DNA of 64,000 nucleotides from Paenarthrobacter nitroguajacolicus (GCF_029952445.1 NZ_JAQPPK010000013.1:1-64000), one strand, 5' to 3'. Numbered from the stretch's first letter, positions 53,421 through 64,000 are shown. Notes: generated from the sequence alone by a model not told the origin. Program-made: numbers and translations.

Positions 53421-54062
53421 TCAGTAGTTGTAGCTGCTGCTCGCGGCACCAATCGCCGCGATGAAGAAGATCCCGATGATCACCGTGGCAGCAATGCCGA
53501 GGTACCCCATCACCAGGCCGGCGATCGCCATGCCCTTGCCCGCGGGTTCGCGCTTCAGCGCGAGGTGGCCCAGAATCACGGCCGCAATCTGCGGGAGGAT
53601 GATGAACCCGAAGCCAACGTAAATGGAAATACCGCACACCATGCTGGCGATGCTCAGGCCCTTGGGCTGTGTGGGCATGGCGTAATAGGCGGGCTGGCCA
53701 TACGGGGACTGCGGTTGGCCGTAGGGCTGCTGGCCGAAAGCCTGCTGCTGGTACGGGCTTGGCGGCTGGCCGTAAGGCGATGGGGGCTGCTGGCTGTAGT
53801 CGCCCGGGGTGTAGGCGTTCTGGCCGGCCGGCTGGCCGTAAGCATTCGGCTGGCCATTGGAGCTCTGCTCGTACGGCGGAATTGGCTGCGTGGCGTTGCC
53901 CTGGTCGAACGACTGGGTGGGCGGCTCGAACGACGGCGGGACAGGAGCGCCCGGGGCCGCTGGGCTCTGCTCGGGTGCGCTGAACTGGGCAGGCGGAACG
54001 TACTGCGGCGGTTCGTAGCCTGCCGGCTTGTCCTCGTTGCCCTTGGCTGGCTGATCTGACAT
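53421..54062 (-). CDS. Pro/Gln-rich DUF4190 membrane protein
   Basis: The product is 213 residues. The first 130 are Pro/Gln/Tyr-rich with YGQPxSPYxQ repeats. DUF4190 helices follow: KGLSIASMVCGISIYVGFGF, LGHLALKREPAGKGMAIAGL and a final helix, GIAATVIIGIFFIAAIGA. AGGGGG precedes the ATG at 54062. Such proteins are common in actinobacteria and have no known function. The long disordered tail should face the cytosol or bind envelope partners. Confidence 0.8.
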   Translation of the reverse strand: MSDQPAKGNEDKPAGYEPPQYVPPAQFSAPEQSPAAPGAPVPPSFEPPTQSFDQGNATQPIPPYEQSSNGQPNAYGQPAGQNAYTPGDYSQQPPSPYGQPPSPYQQQAFGQQPYGQPQSPYGQPAYYAMPTQPKGLSIASMVCGISIYVGFGFIILPQIAAVILGHLALKREPAGKGMAIAGLVMGYLGIAATVIIGIFFIAAIGAASSSYNY

Positions 54063-54315
54063 AGGAATCCCCCTGAAAGTGGTCTTTGCTCCCAACACTA
54101 CCGCCGTCCGGGGCCGCATATAAGGTAGTGCGCGTTGTGGCGGCAAGCCGTTGCCGGCCGGAATCAGTCACTAAGGTCACTGATGGTAAACGCGGCGTGA
54201 ACCTTTAGGTGATTGCGGGCGATATCGTCCAAAGAAGTCCGCCATTCGGCGTCACAGGGGCCGGATCACGGACATTTCGTGTCAGCAGGCCCCTTGGTCT
54301 GGCATGCTGGACCCC

Positions 54316-55973
<1,658 letters not shown>

Positions 55974-55977
<4 letters not shown>

Positions 55978-56492
55978 GCAGATTGCCTTTCCTCGGGCTC
56001 CTGGGCCTCGCGGGTCCAGAGCCTGAGGATGCGGCGGATGGTGTGGTCGCCTTCCGGGGCCATGTCCACCAGCGCTACTTGATCAAGCACGACGACGTCT
56101 CCGGACTTTGGGCGCTTGCCGTCGTGGTGCGAGATGTGCGGGCGGTAGTGGTCAAGGACGTAGTTGGGCGTGGCGATCCGGCCACCTACGCTGTTCGCGG
56201 CCTCGACAATCTCTTCGTGCAGTCCCTGAAGCAGCGGGTTGTGGTCGATCAGGCTGACCGGGATGGAGCCCATGTGCCCGAAGCCCGCCTCGTCGCCCAC
56301 TGTCAGCTGGGTCCCCAGTGCGCCCTTGACAGGCGCTTCGGCCAGGTCCGCAAGGACATCGGCGACGTCGGCACCCGCCTCAGTTCCGACGTCGAACCTT
56401 AACAGCGTGATATGCAGCGGCCAATCGCTGCGCGGAAAGACCAGGCCCGGCGATACGGGCTCCGTAAACGCCACCCAGATGAGGTTCCGCAT
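55974..56492 (-). CDS. 2'-5' RNA ligase/2H phosphoesterase-like protein
   Basis: This 172-residue protein has two H-x-T/S motifs, LHITLL and PHISHH, placed as in 2H phosphoesterases. It acts on cyclic phosphodiester or 2'-5' linkages of RNA or small nucleotides. The ATG at 56492 fits the family start. It is convergent with pgm. Confidence 0.7.
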
Positions 56493-56607
56493 AGGCAATA
56501 GTGTGCCACTGCTTGCTGGAGGTGCGAGAGGGATCCCCGCCAAGGGGCGGTTAGGTGGGAGAGCATCCAAAATCCCCGACCGTCTCTCACGTATCCCCCC
56601 TTAAACG

Positions 56608-56641
56608 CCAACGCTCCTGCACTAAAAGGCAGGAGCGTTGG
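56608..56641 (-). terminator. Terminator-like hairpin downstream of the nitroreductase
   Basis: CCAACGCTCCTGC (56608-56620) pairs with GCAGGAGCGTTGG (56629-56641) in a perfect 13-bp stem with an 8-nt loop. It sits 14 bp after the nitroreductase stop. On the minus strand a short GTTT follows. The DNA just left of it (56,520-56,605) has a GGGAGAGCATCC motif like the tandem repeat near the left end. Confidence 0.6.
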
Positions 56642-56654
56642 TACGTACCGGAGA

Positions 56655-57260
56655 CTAGACGGTGCGCACGACGTCGTCGTAATCGAACTTGGGCTTGGCT
56701 TCGCCCCAGGCGTCCGGGCCGGGCTGTCCAATGTTGACCACCAGGAAGCTCTTCTGGTCGCCGGCCGGGAAGAATTCGGCGTCAATGGCGGAGAAGTCTG
56801 CGCCGGTCATCGGGCCAGCGGCAAAACCGAGTGAGCGCACGGCAAGGATGAAGTAGCCGGCCTGCAGGTGGGCGTTGTTGTTGCCCGTAGCGGCGGCGAA
56901 AGCGGGATCGGCGTCGTACATGGCCTTGGGCGCGCCGTAGGCGGGCAGGAACTTGTCCCACTGACCCTGCCAGTCGGTGTCATAGGAGAGGATGGCGACC
57001 AGCGGGGCCGATGCCGTCTTGGCCTTGTTGCCGTTGGAAAGGGTGTCCACCAGCTTGGCGCGGGCCTCATCGGAGCGGACGTAGGTCACGCGGAGAGGCT
57101 GGGAGTTGAAGGCCGTGGGGCCGAACTTGGTGAGCTCGTAGATGGCGCGGGCCTGCTCGTCGGTGACTTCACCGGCAAAGCTGTTCGCGGTGCGGGCTTC
57201 GGCAAAAATGGCGTCGACTGCTGCGGCGTCAATGACTGCTTCTTCGTGGGCGATCGTCAT
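56655..57260 (-). CDS. Malonic semialdehyde reductase/nitroreductase (RutE-like)
   Basis: A 201-residue nitroreductase-fold flavoprotein has FGPTAFNSQPLRVTYVRSDE and GFAAGPMTGADFSAIDAEFF, both typical of RutE/YdfG-type malonic semialdehyde reductases. NIGQPGPDAWGEAKPKFDYDD forms the C-terminus. It would reduce 3-oxopropanoate with NADPH, as in pyrimidine breakdown. A uracil permease lies about 2.7 kb away, but no rut genes are present. AAAGG precedes the ATG at 57260. Confidence 0.85.
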   Translation of the reverse strand: MTIAHEEAVIDAAAVDAIFAEARTANSFAGEVTDEQARAIYELTKFGPTAFNSQPLRVTYVRSDEARAKLVDTLSNGNKAKTASAPLVAILSYDTDWQGQWDKFLPAYGAPKAMYDADPAFAAATGNNNAHLQAGYFILAVRSLGFAAGPMTGADFSAIDAEFFPAGDQKSFLVVNIGQPGPDAWGEAKPKFDYDDVVRTV

Positions 57261-57465
57261 TTGTGAACCTTTCGCTGGGCCCTGACCCTGAGCCGGCCGG
57301 GCACTTCTGCTTTCCATGGTTGCAACTTCAACTTCCGTTGTCTTCTTCCCATGACGGCCCGTGACGTTGGGCACAGGGCGAAAGTCGGTACCATCATGCT
57401 TGTGGGCTGCCTCGCGTTTTGCTGGCCGCCTCAGCCGTGGGAATGACGACACCAGAAGGGGCCTG

Positions 57466-59928
57466 ATGCCTACCTTTCCCCTAGCGGCCCCTCGACGGGC
57501 GCTGGTAGTCCTCATCCTGCTGTTCCTGGCGTTCCTACTTCCGTCCACGCAGGCCTGGGGCGCGGTGGACGATGACCCGGGCAAACGATTCTTCGGCACC
57601 TTGCTGGACTGGAACAAGGACTCAGCAGCGGATTACGCCCAGCGTCTCGGCGCCCCCGCGGCTCTCTACGGGCAGAACGTGTCCCTCCCGGAGGACGACG
57701 GCGGCCGGGAATACCTCAAGGGCTACTTTGCCCAGGTGGCCGACCAAGGCTCCCACGCCTTGCTCACCGTCCGGCCCGGGATTGCCCTCCAGGACATCAA
57801 CGACGACGTCGCCGCCACTTTCGCGCGGCAAATCACGACGGCGGCAGCCGGCTTCAGGGGGCAGGTGTTCGTGCGCTTCGCACCGGACATGAACGCCCCG
57901 TGGGTGGAGTGGGGCCAGGAGCCGGAGGCGTACAGGGCTGCGTTCGGCCGGGTTGCGGCCGCACTCCGGGCCAGCCTGACCGATCCCGTGATGGTGTGGT
58001 CTCCGACGGCGGAGAAGGACTACCCGTTCCAAGCGGCGACATCCACACCCCCCAAGGGTGTCCCCCTGGGATCGCTGGACACCAATGGAAACGGAGTCTG
58101 GGACCTGGGCGATTCGGCGTTTGACCCTTACTACCCCGGCGATGATGTTGTCGACTGGATTGGCCTGTCCGTCTATCACGACACCACAGGGGCCGGCGCC
58201 GCCCAAAACACCCTCCCCGCGGCGGGTGAGTTCAACGACTCCCTGCACGCGTCCGGCGGAGGTGCAGGCACGGACAACTTCTACAGCACGTATGTTCAAG
58301 CGCGGAACAAGCCGCTCCTGGTTGAAACCGGGGCCTTCTACTCTCCCGGTGCCGGCGGGGCCACCGAGATCGACGTCAAGCAGACGTGGTGGCATCAGGT
58401 CTTCTCCTCGGTGGCGCAGCCCGAGAACGGTGCAGTCCGAGCGGTGGTCTGGAACGAAACCACTGACGCACGCGATCAGAGCAACGTTTCCATCGACTGG
58501 CGCGTCACTGCGCAACCGTCGTTGGCAGCGCCCTTCCGAACTTCTTTGGACACCTCGGGCCTTGCAGTCGGCCCTGTCACGGAAAAGGGACTGAAGGACG
58601 TTCCGGGGCTCGAGGCGCCACAGGCGAAATCGGGCACGGTCATCCGCGGGTGGGCTGCCTGGGCGACTGCCGGTTCTGTCCTGGTGGCCGTGGCGGCGCT
58701 CTGGTTTCTGTCTTCTCGGGCGGCACCCAACAGGTGGTCATACACCGGGACAGGCAAGCGGGATCCCCGGATCGACATGCTCCGGGGTCTGGCCATCGTC
58801 TTCGTGGTGGTCAATCACGTTGGCATTAACTCCGTCTTCCAGCTGCTGAGCCAGGAGACCATCGGCGTGGTCTCGGGGGCGGAGCTCTTTGTGATGCTTT
58901 CGGGCGTGGTGCTGGGAATGGTTTATGGGCCACGGATCGCCACGGAGCTGGGAGACGTGGTGGACGGGACCACGAAGCGCGCATCGAAGCTGTATTTCAC
59001 CGCTTTGGCAGTGGTCCTGATCGTGTACGGCCTGAGCTTGCTCCCGTTCGTCAACGCCGCGGCGGTCACCACGTTCACGGACCAAGGCACAGGCGCGGCC
59101 GGGCATTCAGCTGCAGGTACAACCTATGACCTCTACGCCGGGATGGAAGGCCTGCTGCAGTTCCCCGTCCCGCAAGGCCTGATCCCTGCCCTGCTGTTGT
59201 TGCAGGTTGGGCCGTGGCAGTTCAACATCATGGGCCTATACGTGGTCTTGTTGCTGATCAGCCCCCTGATCTTGGCGGCACTCTCCCGCGGCTTCACCTG
59301 GTTGATACTCACTATCAGCGGAGGCTTGTATATCGCCGGGTCTGTCTTCCGTTTCCGCTTGCTTCCCTCGCAGTTCGAGGATTCCTTTCCGCTGCTCGTA
59401 TGGCAGGTCCTGTTCGTTCTGGGCATGACGGCGGGGTTCCATCGCCAACGGATCATCGACTGGTTCGCGCATCCAAGGCAGCGCATCCTCTTGGGGGTGT
59501 GCGTATTCCTGGCCGCTGCCTGCGCGCTTTTCTCATGGAGCGGGCCTTACCTCACCAACCAGTTGGACGTACGGCTTGCCCTCATTCCGGAACACACTTT
59601 CCGGTTCCTCTACGACAGCTTCTTCGGCCGCACCTACCTGGGACCCGGGCGCGTGCTGAACGTCATCGTCATCACCATCGCCCTGTACGCCCTGCTCAGT
59701 GCGTTCTGGAAGCCGCTCTCACGCGCCGTTGGCTGGTTTTTCGTACCACTCGGGCAAGCCACGCTCTATGTGTTCATCATGCACGTGTTCTTCATCGTCG
59801 CCATTGCCAATATCCCGGTTCTTCGGGAGGGCAACCTTTGGTTGAACACTGCCGTGTACGTCGCTTTGCTCGCCGTTCTGTGGATCATGGTGAAAACGAA
59901 GTTCCTGTTCAGGCTGGTTCCCCGGTAA
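57466..59928 (+). CDS. Secreted GH26-like hydrolase fused to an OpgC-type membrane acyltransferase
   Basis: 820 residues in two parts. A signal sequence (ALVVLILLFLAFLLPSTQAW) leads to an extracytoplasmic domain of about 360 residues. FVRFAPDMNAPWVEWGQEP and GLSVYHDTTG, with LLVETGAFYSPG, resemble the acidic catalytic regions of GH26-type glycoside hydrolases. After a helix near 400-420 comes a 10-helix domain starting RDPRIDMLRGLAIVFVVVNH, the OpgC/acyltransferase signature. A single protein could thus cut and acylate a surface glycan. AAGGGG precedes the ATG at 57466. Confidence 0.7.
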   Translation: MPTFPLAAPRRALVVLILLFLAFLLPSTQAWGAVDDDPGKRFFGTLLDWNKDSAADYAQRLGAPAALYGQNVSLPEDDGGREYLKGYFAQVADQGSHALLTVRPGIALQDINDDVAATFARQITTAAAGFRGQVFVRFAPDMNAPWVEWGQEPEAYRAAFGRVAAALRASLTDPVMVWSPTAEKDYPFQAATSTPPKGVPLGSLDTNGNGVWDLGDSAFDPYYPGDDVVDWIGLSVYHDTTGAGAAQNTLPAAGEFNDSLHASGGGAGTDNFYSTYVQARNKPLLVETGAFYSPGAGGATEIDVKQTWWHQVFSSVAQPENGAVRAVVWNETTDARDQSNVSIDWRVTAQPSLAAPFRTSLDTSGLAVGPVTEKGLKDVPGLEAPQAKSGTVIRGWAAWATAGSVLVAVAALWFLSSRAAPNRWSYTGTGKRDPRIDMLRGLAIVFVVVNHVGINSVFQLLSQETIGVVSGAELFVMLSGVVLGMVYGPRIATELGDVVDGTTKRASKLYFTALAVVLIVYGLSLLPFVNAAAVTTFTDQGTGAAGHSAAGTTYDLYAGMEGLLQFPVPQGLIPALLLLQVGPWQFNIMGLYVVLLLISPLILAALSRGFTWLILTISGGLYIAGSVFRFRLLPSQFEDSFPLLVWQVLFVLGMTAGFHRQRIIDWFAHPRQRILLGVCVFLAAACALFSWSGPYLTNQLDVRLALIPEHTFRFLYDSFFGRTYLGPGRVLNVIVITIALYALLSAFWKPLSRAVGWFFVPLGQATLYVFIMHVFFIVAIANIPVLREGNLWLNTAVYVALLAVLWIMVKTKFLFRLVPR

Positions 59929-60010
59929 GGCGGCTTTGACGGGGCAGCTGCGGCCGATTTGGCGGTAATGTTGCACCGAATCCCAATACTCTTCTGAGGA
60001 AGGCCCCGCC

Positions 60011-61363
60011 ATGAGCATGCTCGGCACCAAATGGAAGCTCCACGGCAACGGCAAGTCGATCCGCCCAGGCCACGTGGTGGCACCCGACGAGCGGCTTGCC
60101 TGGCCCCTCACCATCGGCATCGGCATGCAGCACGTCGTCGCGATGTTCGGTGCGACCTTCCTGGTCCCCATCATCACGGGCATGCCGCCGGCCACCACCT
60201 TGTTCTTCTCCGGCATCGGGACCCTGCTGTTCCTCACCATCACCAAGGGCCGGGTGCCCAGCTACCTGGGGTCTAGCTTCGCGTTCATCGCTCCGATCCT
60301 GGCGTCCCAGCAGCAGTACGGCGTTGCCGGCGCCTTGGGCGGCGTGGTGCTTGCCGGCGTCGTACTGGCGCTTATTGGTGCGATCGTCCAGAAGTTCGGC
60401 GCTGAATGGATCAACCGCCTGATGCCGCCGATCGTGACAGGCGCGATCGTTGCGCTGATCGGCCTGAACCTGGCGCCGGCCGCGAAGAACAATTTCGACG
60501 CCGCGCCCGTCACCGCCCTCATCACCCTGGTCACGATCATCCTGGTGTCCGTCCTGTTCCGCGGAATCCTCGGGCGCCTCAGCATTCTGGTGGGTGTTGT
60601 GGTGGGGTACCTCGTGGCGATGATGCGCGGTGAGGTTTCCTACGAAAAGATGGACGCCGCCGCCTGGGTGGGCCTGCCGCTGTTCCAAACGCCCGAATTC
60701 CACATCGGCGTGGTGGGTCTCTTCGTACCCGTGGTGCTGGTCCTGGTGGCTGAGAACGTTGGCCACGTGAAGTCCGTGGCCGCGATGACCGGCCAAAACC
60801 TCGACGGCGTCTCCGGCCGCGCGCTGATCGCCGACGGTGCCGCGACGGTACTTGCCGGATTCGGCGGCGGTTCAGGCACCACCACTTACGCGGAAAACAT
60901 CGGCGTCATGGCCGCCACCAAGGTGTACTCGACGGCGGCCTACTGGGTGGCCGGTATCTTCGCCATCCTGCTGAGCTTCTCCCCGAAATTCGGTGAGCTG
61001 ATCGCGACCGTCCCGCCAGGTGTTCTGGGTGGCGCAGCGACGATGCTGTACGGCATGATCGGTGTGCTCGGCGTGAAGATCTGGGTGCAGAACAAGGTCA
61101 ACTTCTCCAACCCCATCAACCTGACCACTGCCGCCGTTGCCCTGATCATCGGCATCGCGGACTACACGTGGACCATCGGCGAGCTGAAGTTCACAGGTAT
61201 TGCCCTGGGCTCCGCCGCTGCCCTGGTGATCTACCACGGCATGAAGGGGCTGGCCCGCTGGCGCGGGACCGTCGCTGAACCGGAGACGGAGACGGCGGGG
61301 TTGCCGCCTGCGGTGAAGTCGGCGATGAATGCTGCGGCGAAGCGGGGCGGGAAGAAGAAGTAG
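60011..61363 (+). CDS. Uracil/xanthine permease (NCS2 family)
   Basis: A 450-residue protein of about 14 helices has the family segments MQHVVAMFGATFLVPIITG, VPSYLGSSFAFIAPIL, GFGGGSGTTTYAENIGV (the NCS2 signature Q/E-N-x-G) and VPPGVLGGAATMLYGMI. It is UraA-like, so uracil is the likely substrate, with proton symport. It follows the GH26-OpgC gene by about 80 bp. GAGGAAGG precedes the ATG. The C-terminus is basic (GGKKK). Confidence 0.92.
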   Translation: MSMLGTKWKLHGNGKSIRPGHVVAPDERLAWPLTIGIGMQHVVAMFGATFLVPIITGMPPATTLFFSGIGTLLFLTITKGRVPSYLGSSFAFIAPILASQQQYGVAGALGGVVLAGVVLALIGAIVQKFGAEWINRLMPPIVTGAIVALIGLNLAPAAKNNFDAAPVTALITLVTIILVSVLFRGILGRLSILVGVVVGYLVAMMRGEVSYEKMDAAAWVGLPLFQTPEFHIGVVGLFVPVVLVLVAENVGHVKSVAAMTGQNLDGVSGRALIADGAATVLAGFGGGSGTTTYAENIGVMAATKVYSTAAYWVAGIFAILLSFSPKFGELIATVPPGVLGGAATMLYGMIGVLGVKIWVQNKVNFSNPINLTTAAVALIIGIADYTWTIGELKFTGIALGSAAALVIYHGMKGLARWRGTVAEPETETAGLPPAVKSAMNAAAKRGGKKK

Positions 61364-61376
61364 GGTCGCGGCGCAA

Positions 61377-62159
61377 CTATCCCCAGGATTGTTCGGACAT
61401 GTGCCTGAAGGCGACTTCGAGGATCCTCAGGTGCCTTGGCCTGGAGAGCGCGAAGAGGACTACCTCGGCTACGTCATCGGGGGTCATCATGTTCTCCAGC
61501 TCTGGCATTCCCGGCCGCCTAAGGCCTCGTCCCATGCCAAAGTTGCTCGCTACTCCTCCCGGGCAAATGTTGGTGCACCGGATACCGCTGGTTCTGAGTT
61601 CGTGGTCCAGTGAACGCGTGAATCCGACCTGGGCGAACTTTGTGGCAACGTACACGGATTCGTCGGGCAGACCGCGACGGCCTGCCTCCGATGCCACGGT
61701 GATGATGTCCCCTGCGCCCCGCTCTTTCAGGTACGGAAGGGCAGCGCCCACCGTGTTGAAGAGACCAGTCACATTGACGTCGGTCATTTCCTCCACGTCG
61801 CTGTCCAAGGTATTGCTGAAAGGCGCCCAGGAGCCCACTCCGGCGTTGCCTATGACGATGTCTATACCGCCAAAGTGCTCCGCCGTTCTCTCTGCCGCGG
61901 AGTTCATAGCCTCGCGGTCCCGGACATCAGCTGCCAAAGCCAGGCTGCCGGGAAGTACGGGTCCCAGCCCGGAACGCGAAACCATGGAAACCGAGGCTCC
62001 CGCCCTGGACAGGGCTTCGGCGACGGCGGCACCAATTCCGCCGCTGGCCCCTGTAATGAAGGCCGTCTTGCCCGACAGCAGCTGATGGTCATTGGTCTTA
62101 GGCTCCGTTGGGGCTTGGTGCGGCGCACGGAAAGAGGAACCCGTCGCCTCAGAGCGCAT
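61377..62159 (-). CDS. Short-chain dehydrogenase
   Basis: 260 residues, a classical SDR with ITGASGGIGAAVAEAL (cofactor), NAGVGSW, a catalytic Ser in TVASEAGR, and VYVATKF (YxxxK). The first 30 residues are a variable extension. The 5' end overlaps the aldose epimerase by 11 bp, so it is the last gene of the leftward sugar operon. It may oxidise a sugar or polyol; substrate unknown. Confidence 0.85.
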   Translation of the reverse strand: MRSEATGSSFRAPHQAPTEPKTNDHQLLSGKTAFITGASGGIGAAVAEALSRAGASVSMVSRSGLGPVLPGSLALAADVRDREAMNSAAERTAEHFGGIDIVIGNAGVGSWAPFSNTLDSDVEEMTDVNVTGLFNTVGAALPYLKERGAGDIITVASEAGRRGLPDESVYVATKFAQVGFTRSLDHELRTSGIRCTNICPGGVASNFGMGRGLRRPGMPELENMMTPDDVAEVVLFALSRPRHLRILEVAFRHMSEQSWG

Positions 62160-63054
62160 GGATGCTCCATTGCGAGGTGTGGGCCTTACCGGGCAGCAGC
62201 ACCACCAGGTCCTCGCCTGAATTGAACGCGTTTGGAGGGCAAGTCATCGGTTCCACAGCCAAACCAATCCGGTGCCGTTCCGGGATGACATGGTCCGCGG
62301 TGTGGATCTGGACCCATGGGCAAGACTTTCCCCACGTCATCGCGACTCCAGTGCCGGCCGGATCCCAAACCCTTATCCGGCTGCCTCCCTCAGCAGTGAT
62401 ATTGAGATCTGTAAAGGCGTGGTCGATGGCTGTCCTTCCCAACTGCCGTGACTGGCGGTAATCGAATGCGGTGCCGTCAACTGACATGCGCTGGATCGGG
62501 ATGAGCCTATCCGGGGTGACGTCCAGAAATGTTGCTGCAGCCAGCTCCAAGTGCCAGTCGTCAAGGGGTGAGCGTCCGGCAACCAAGTATGGGTGCGGGC
62601 AAGTCCCATAAGGTGCCGGCTTCCCGCCAACGTTGGTGGCGGTAATGACGGTATGAAATCCGGCCTCGTCCGCCGTGTAGGCAACATCGAGTACCAACTC
62701 GAAGGGATATCCCTGGCTCTTAGCCAAGATGCACCGCAGCCTGATACTCGCCTCGTCATGGTGGTAAACGGACCATGGAACGTGTGACACCAGACCATGC
62801 AGTGCCGCCGCCCTGGAGGGCTCGTTAATTGGCACTGTCCGTTCAACGCCATCGAAGCTGTAACGTCCATCCGGAATGCGGTTGGGCCAAGGGGCAACAA
62901 TGGCACCTCGGTAGTCAGGCATCGGCTCACCGGAAGCGAACGGAACGATCAGGTCACGGCCCTCGTGGGTGAGCATGCGAACTGCAGCTCCCTCGGGCAC
63001 TATGACGGCGCTGTATCCCCCCGATGAAATTCCGTAATCACGATGCGCACTCAT
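62149..63054 (-). CDS. Aldose 1-epimerase (mutarotase) family protein
   Basis: The 301-residue product has the galactose mutarotase-like fold. WPNRIPDGRYSFDG (the Arg), LHGLVSHVPWSV (His), CPHPYLVAG (His) and VEPMTCPPNAFN (Glu) are the expected active-site segments. It interconverts anomers of an aldose, possibly a sugar from this operon. The ATG at 63054 overlaps the aldolase stop by 4 bp. Confidence 0.85.
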   Translation of the reverse strand: MSAHRDYGISSGGYSAVIVPEGAAVRMLTHEGRDLIVPFASGEPMPDYRGAIVAPWPNRIPDGRYSFDGVERTVPINEPSRAAALHGLVSHVPWSVYHHDEASIRLRCILAKSQGYPFELVLDVAYTADEAGFHTVITATNVGGKPAPYGTCPHPYLVAGRSPLDDWHLELAAATFLDVTPDRLIPIQRMSVDGTAFDYRQSRQLGRTAIDHAFTDLNITAEGGSRIRVWDPAGTGVAMTWGKSCPWVQIHTADHVIPERHRIGLAVEPMTCPPNAFNSGEDLVVLLPGKAHTSQWSIHAL

Positions 63055-63902
63055 AGGACAGCGGCCCGGTGCGTGGAGACGACGCCCAGTAAGCGATTTA
63101 CGACTCGTGTAGTTTCCAGCCGCGCTGGAGCAAGGTACCGGCGGGGATCCACTACATCCGTCCCGGTCAGGGCAGACCGGATTGCGCCCGTAAAGGCGAT
63201 GTTGAGAATGGTGCCCAAGTTTATCTTCACCATCCCTGACTCCACAGCCATTGCCAGTTCATCCTCCGGCACCCCCGAGGAGCCGTGCAGCACCAGCGGC
63301 ACTGCCACTTCTGCCTTGATCCGGGCTATGAGTTCGTGGTCCAGCCGCGCTGTCCGCGCCGTCATGGCATGGGAGCTGCCGACAGCGACGGCAAGCGAGT
63401 CAACTCCAGTCGCCGCGGCGAAGCTGGCTGCTTCAGCGGGATCAGTGCGTACTCCCGGCGCGTGCGCACCCTCTTTTCCGCCGATTTCTCCAAGTTCTGC
63501 TTCGACATGCCATCCGCGGGCCTGGGCCCAACGGGTGGCACGGCGTGTGGCTGCGACGTTGTCCTCGTACCCCAGCCGGGAGGCGTCCACCATGACGGAC
63601 GTGATTGGACTTGAGGCCGCCTGCGTGAGGATCTCTTGGTCCTCAATGTGATCCAGGTGCATGGAAACCCGTCCTGTCGAGGACTCAGCCAGTGCCGCAA
63701 GTCCTCTTAGCAGTGGCGTAAGCCGGCCGCCATGGAACTTGATGCAGTTCTCGCTGATCTGCATCACCGCCGGCAACCCGGTATCTTCGACGGCCTCAAT
63801 GATGGCTTCCCCATGCTCAAGGCTGATGACGTTGAAGGCCGCCAGGCCGACGCCCCTTTCGACCGCATCGCTCATGAGCTCACCAGTATGCGCCAGTGCC
63901 AT
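63051..63902 (-). CDS. Class II fructose/tagatose-bisphosphate aldolase-like protein
   Basis: The 283-residue product has a zinc-type aldolase fold. AFNVISLEHGEAIIEAVED is the opening, SMHLDHIED carries the metal histidine with the catalytic Asp, EAELGEIGG is the next signature and LVLHGSSGVPEDEL the third. The KbaY/GatY/FbaA group splits ketose phosphates. GGGAGG lies before the ATG at 63902. Its context with an epimerase and SDR suggests use of a minor sugar. Confidence 0.88.
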   Translation of the reverse strand: MALAHTGELMSDAVERGVGLAAFNVISLEHGEAIIEAVEDTGLPAVMQISENCIKFHGGRLTPLLRGLAALAESSTGRVSMHLDHIEDQEILTQAASSPITSVMVDASRLGYEDNVAATRRATRWAQARGWHVEAELGEIGGKEGAHAPGVRTDPAEAASFAAATGVDSLAVAVGSSHAMTARTARLDHELIARIKAEVAVPLVLHGSSGVPEDELAMAVESGMVKINLGTILNIAFTGAIRSALTGTDVVDPRRYLAPARLETTRVVNRLLGVVSTHRAAVL

Positions 63903-64000
63903 TTGACCTCCCGTTGCTTTTGGTTGGAGCTGTTCACGTCTTGAATCAAGCAATCTGAATGTGAGCTTGACAACACCTCCAATGAAAAACAACAATATCC
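63903..64000 (-). promoter_or_regulatory. Upstream region of the aldolase-epimerase-SDR operon
   Basis: The last 98 bp hold no gene. On the minus strand TTGTCA (near 63,970) is a possible -35. A CTTGAATCAAG near-palindrome at about 63,940-63,950 could be an operator. No clear -10 is spaced properly. The region continues beyond the window. Confidence 0.35.

Overview
This 64-kb window is high-GC chromosomal DNA from an actinobacterium, most likely a Micrococcaceae species of the Arthrobacter/Paenarthrobacter group. The evidence is the gene order tilS-hpt-ftsH-folE-folP-folB-folK-DUF3180-PH-PH-DUF2520-panC, frequent GTG/TTG starts, many 4-bp gene overlaps, and an rrn leader type common in Micrococcales. 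No prophage, transposase, CRISPR array or tRNA was recognised. Assignments come from reading the sequence and from knowledge of protein families; no database search was run.

Left part (1-18,950). The left edge holds the promoter and 5' leader of an rRNA operon running off the window leftwards, followed by a 32-bp tandem repeat. A DHA2 drug exporter comes next. Then a leftward block of housekeeping genes covers pantothenate (panC), folate (folE, folP, folB, folK), membrane proteolysis (ftsH), purine salvage (hpt), tRNA-Ile lysidinylation (tilS), a zinc metalloprotease and a PBP4-type carboxypeptidase. Two accessory genes (an AbiEi-like protein and a papain-fold lipoprotein) sit between hpt and ftsH. 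They are bracketed by two copies of an inverted-repeat element. ppa is divergent from this block.

Middle-left (19,000-25,650). A WXG100-like gene pair, an RDD membrane protein and a SatD-like regulator lie between two very strong palindromes. They are followed by a three-gene envelope operon (DUF3618, holin-like DUF1469, low-complexity protein) and a FUSC-type exporter.

Centre (25,656-37,396). This is the most distinctive region: a nucleotide-activated heptose cluster in a Gram-positive background. It has gmhA, gmhB, two two-domain HldE-like kinase/nucleotidyltransferases, three GT9 heptosyltransferase-like enzymes, two GT4-like glycosyltransferases and SDR enzymes. Most of it is one leftward, translationally coupled operon. 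The likely output is a heptose-containing surface glycan or glycoconjugate.

Middle-right (37,400-49,800). Stress and signalling genes come first: a SigB/SigF-type sigma factor with an odd out-of-frame leader, and a GAF-ANTAR regulator. An MBL-fold enzyme, DedA and a HAD phosphatase follow. Next is a HelR-type RNA polymerase recycling ATPase broken by one in-frame TGA. Upstream of helR lies a rifamycin-associated-element-like palindrome, overlapping a promoter whose transcript would begin with a terminator hairpin. serS, a lipid kinase, pheA and a rhodanese complete this part.

Right part (49,800-64,000). This has a peptidase E gene with an apparent in-frame deletion of its catalytic segment, an amidase, a POT peptide transporter, a DUF4190 protein, pgm, a 2H phosphoesterase and a RutE-like reductase. 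It also has a secreted-hydrolase/OpgC fusion, a uracil permease and a leftward sugar-catabolic operon (class II aldolase, aldose epimerase, SDR) at the edge.
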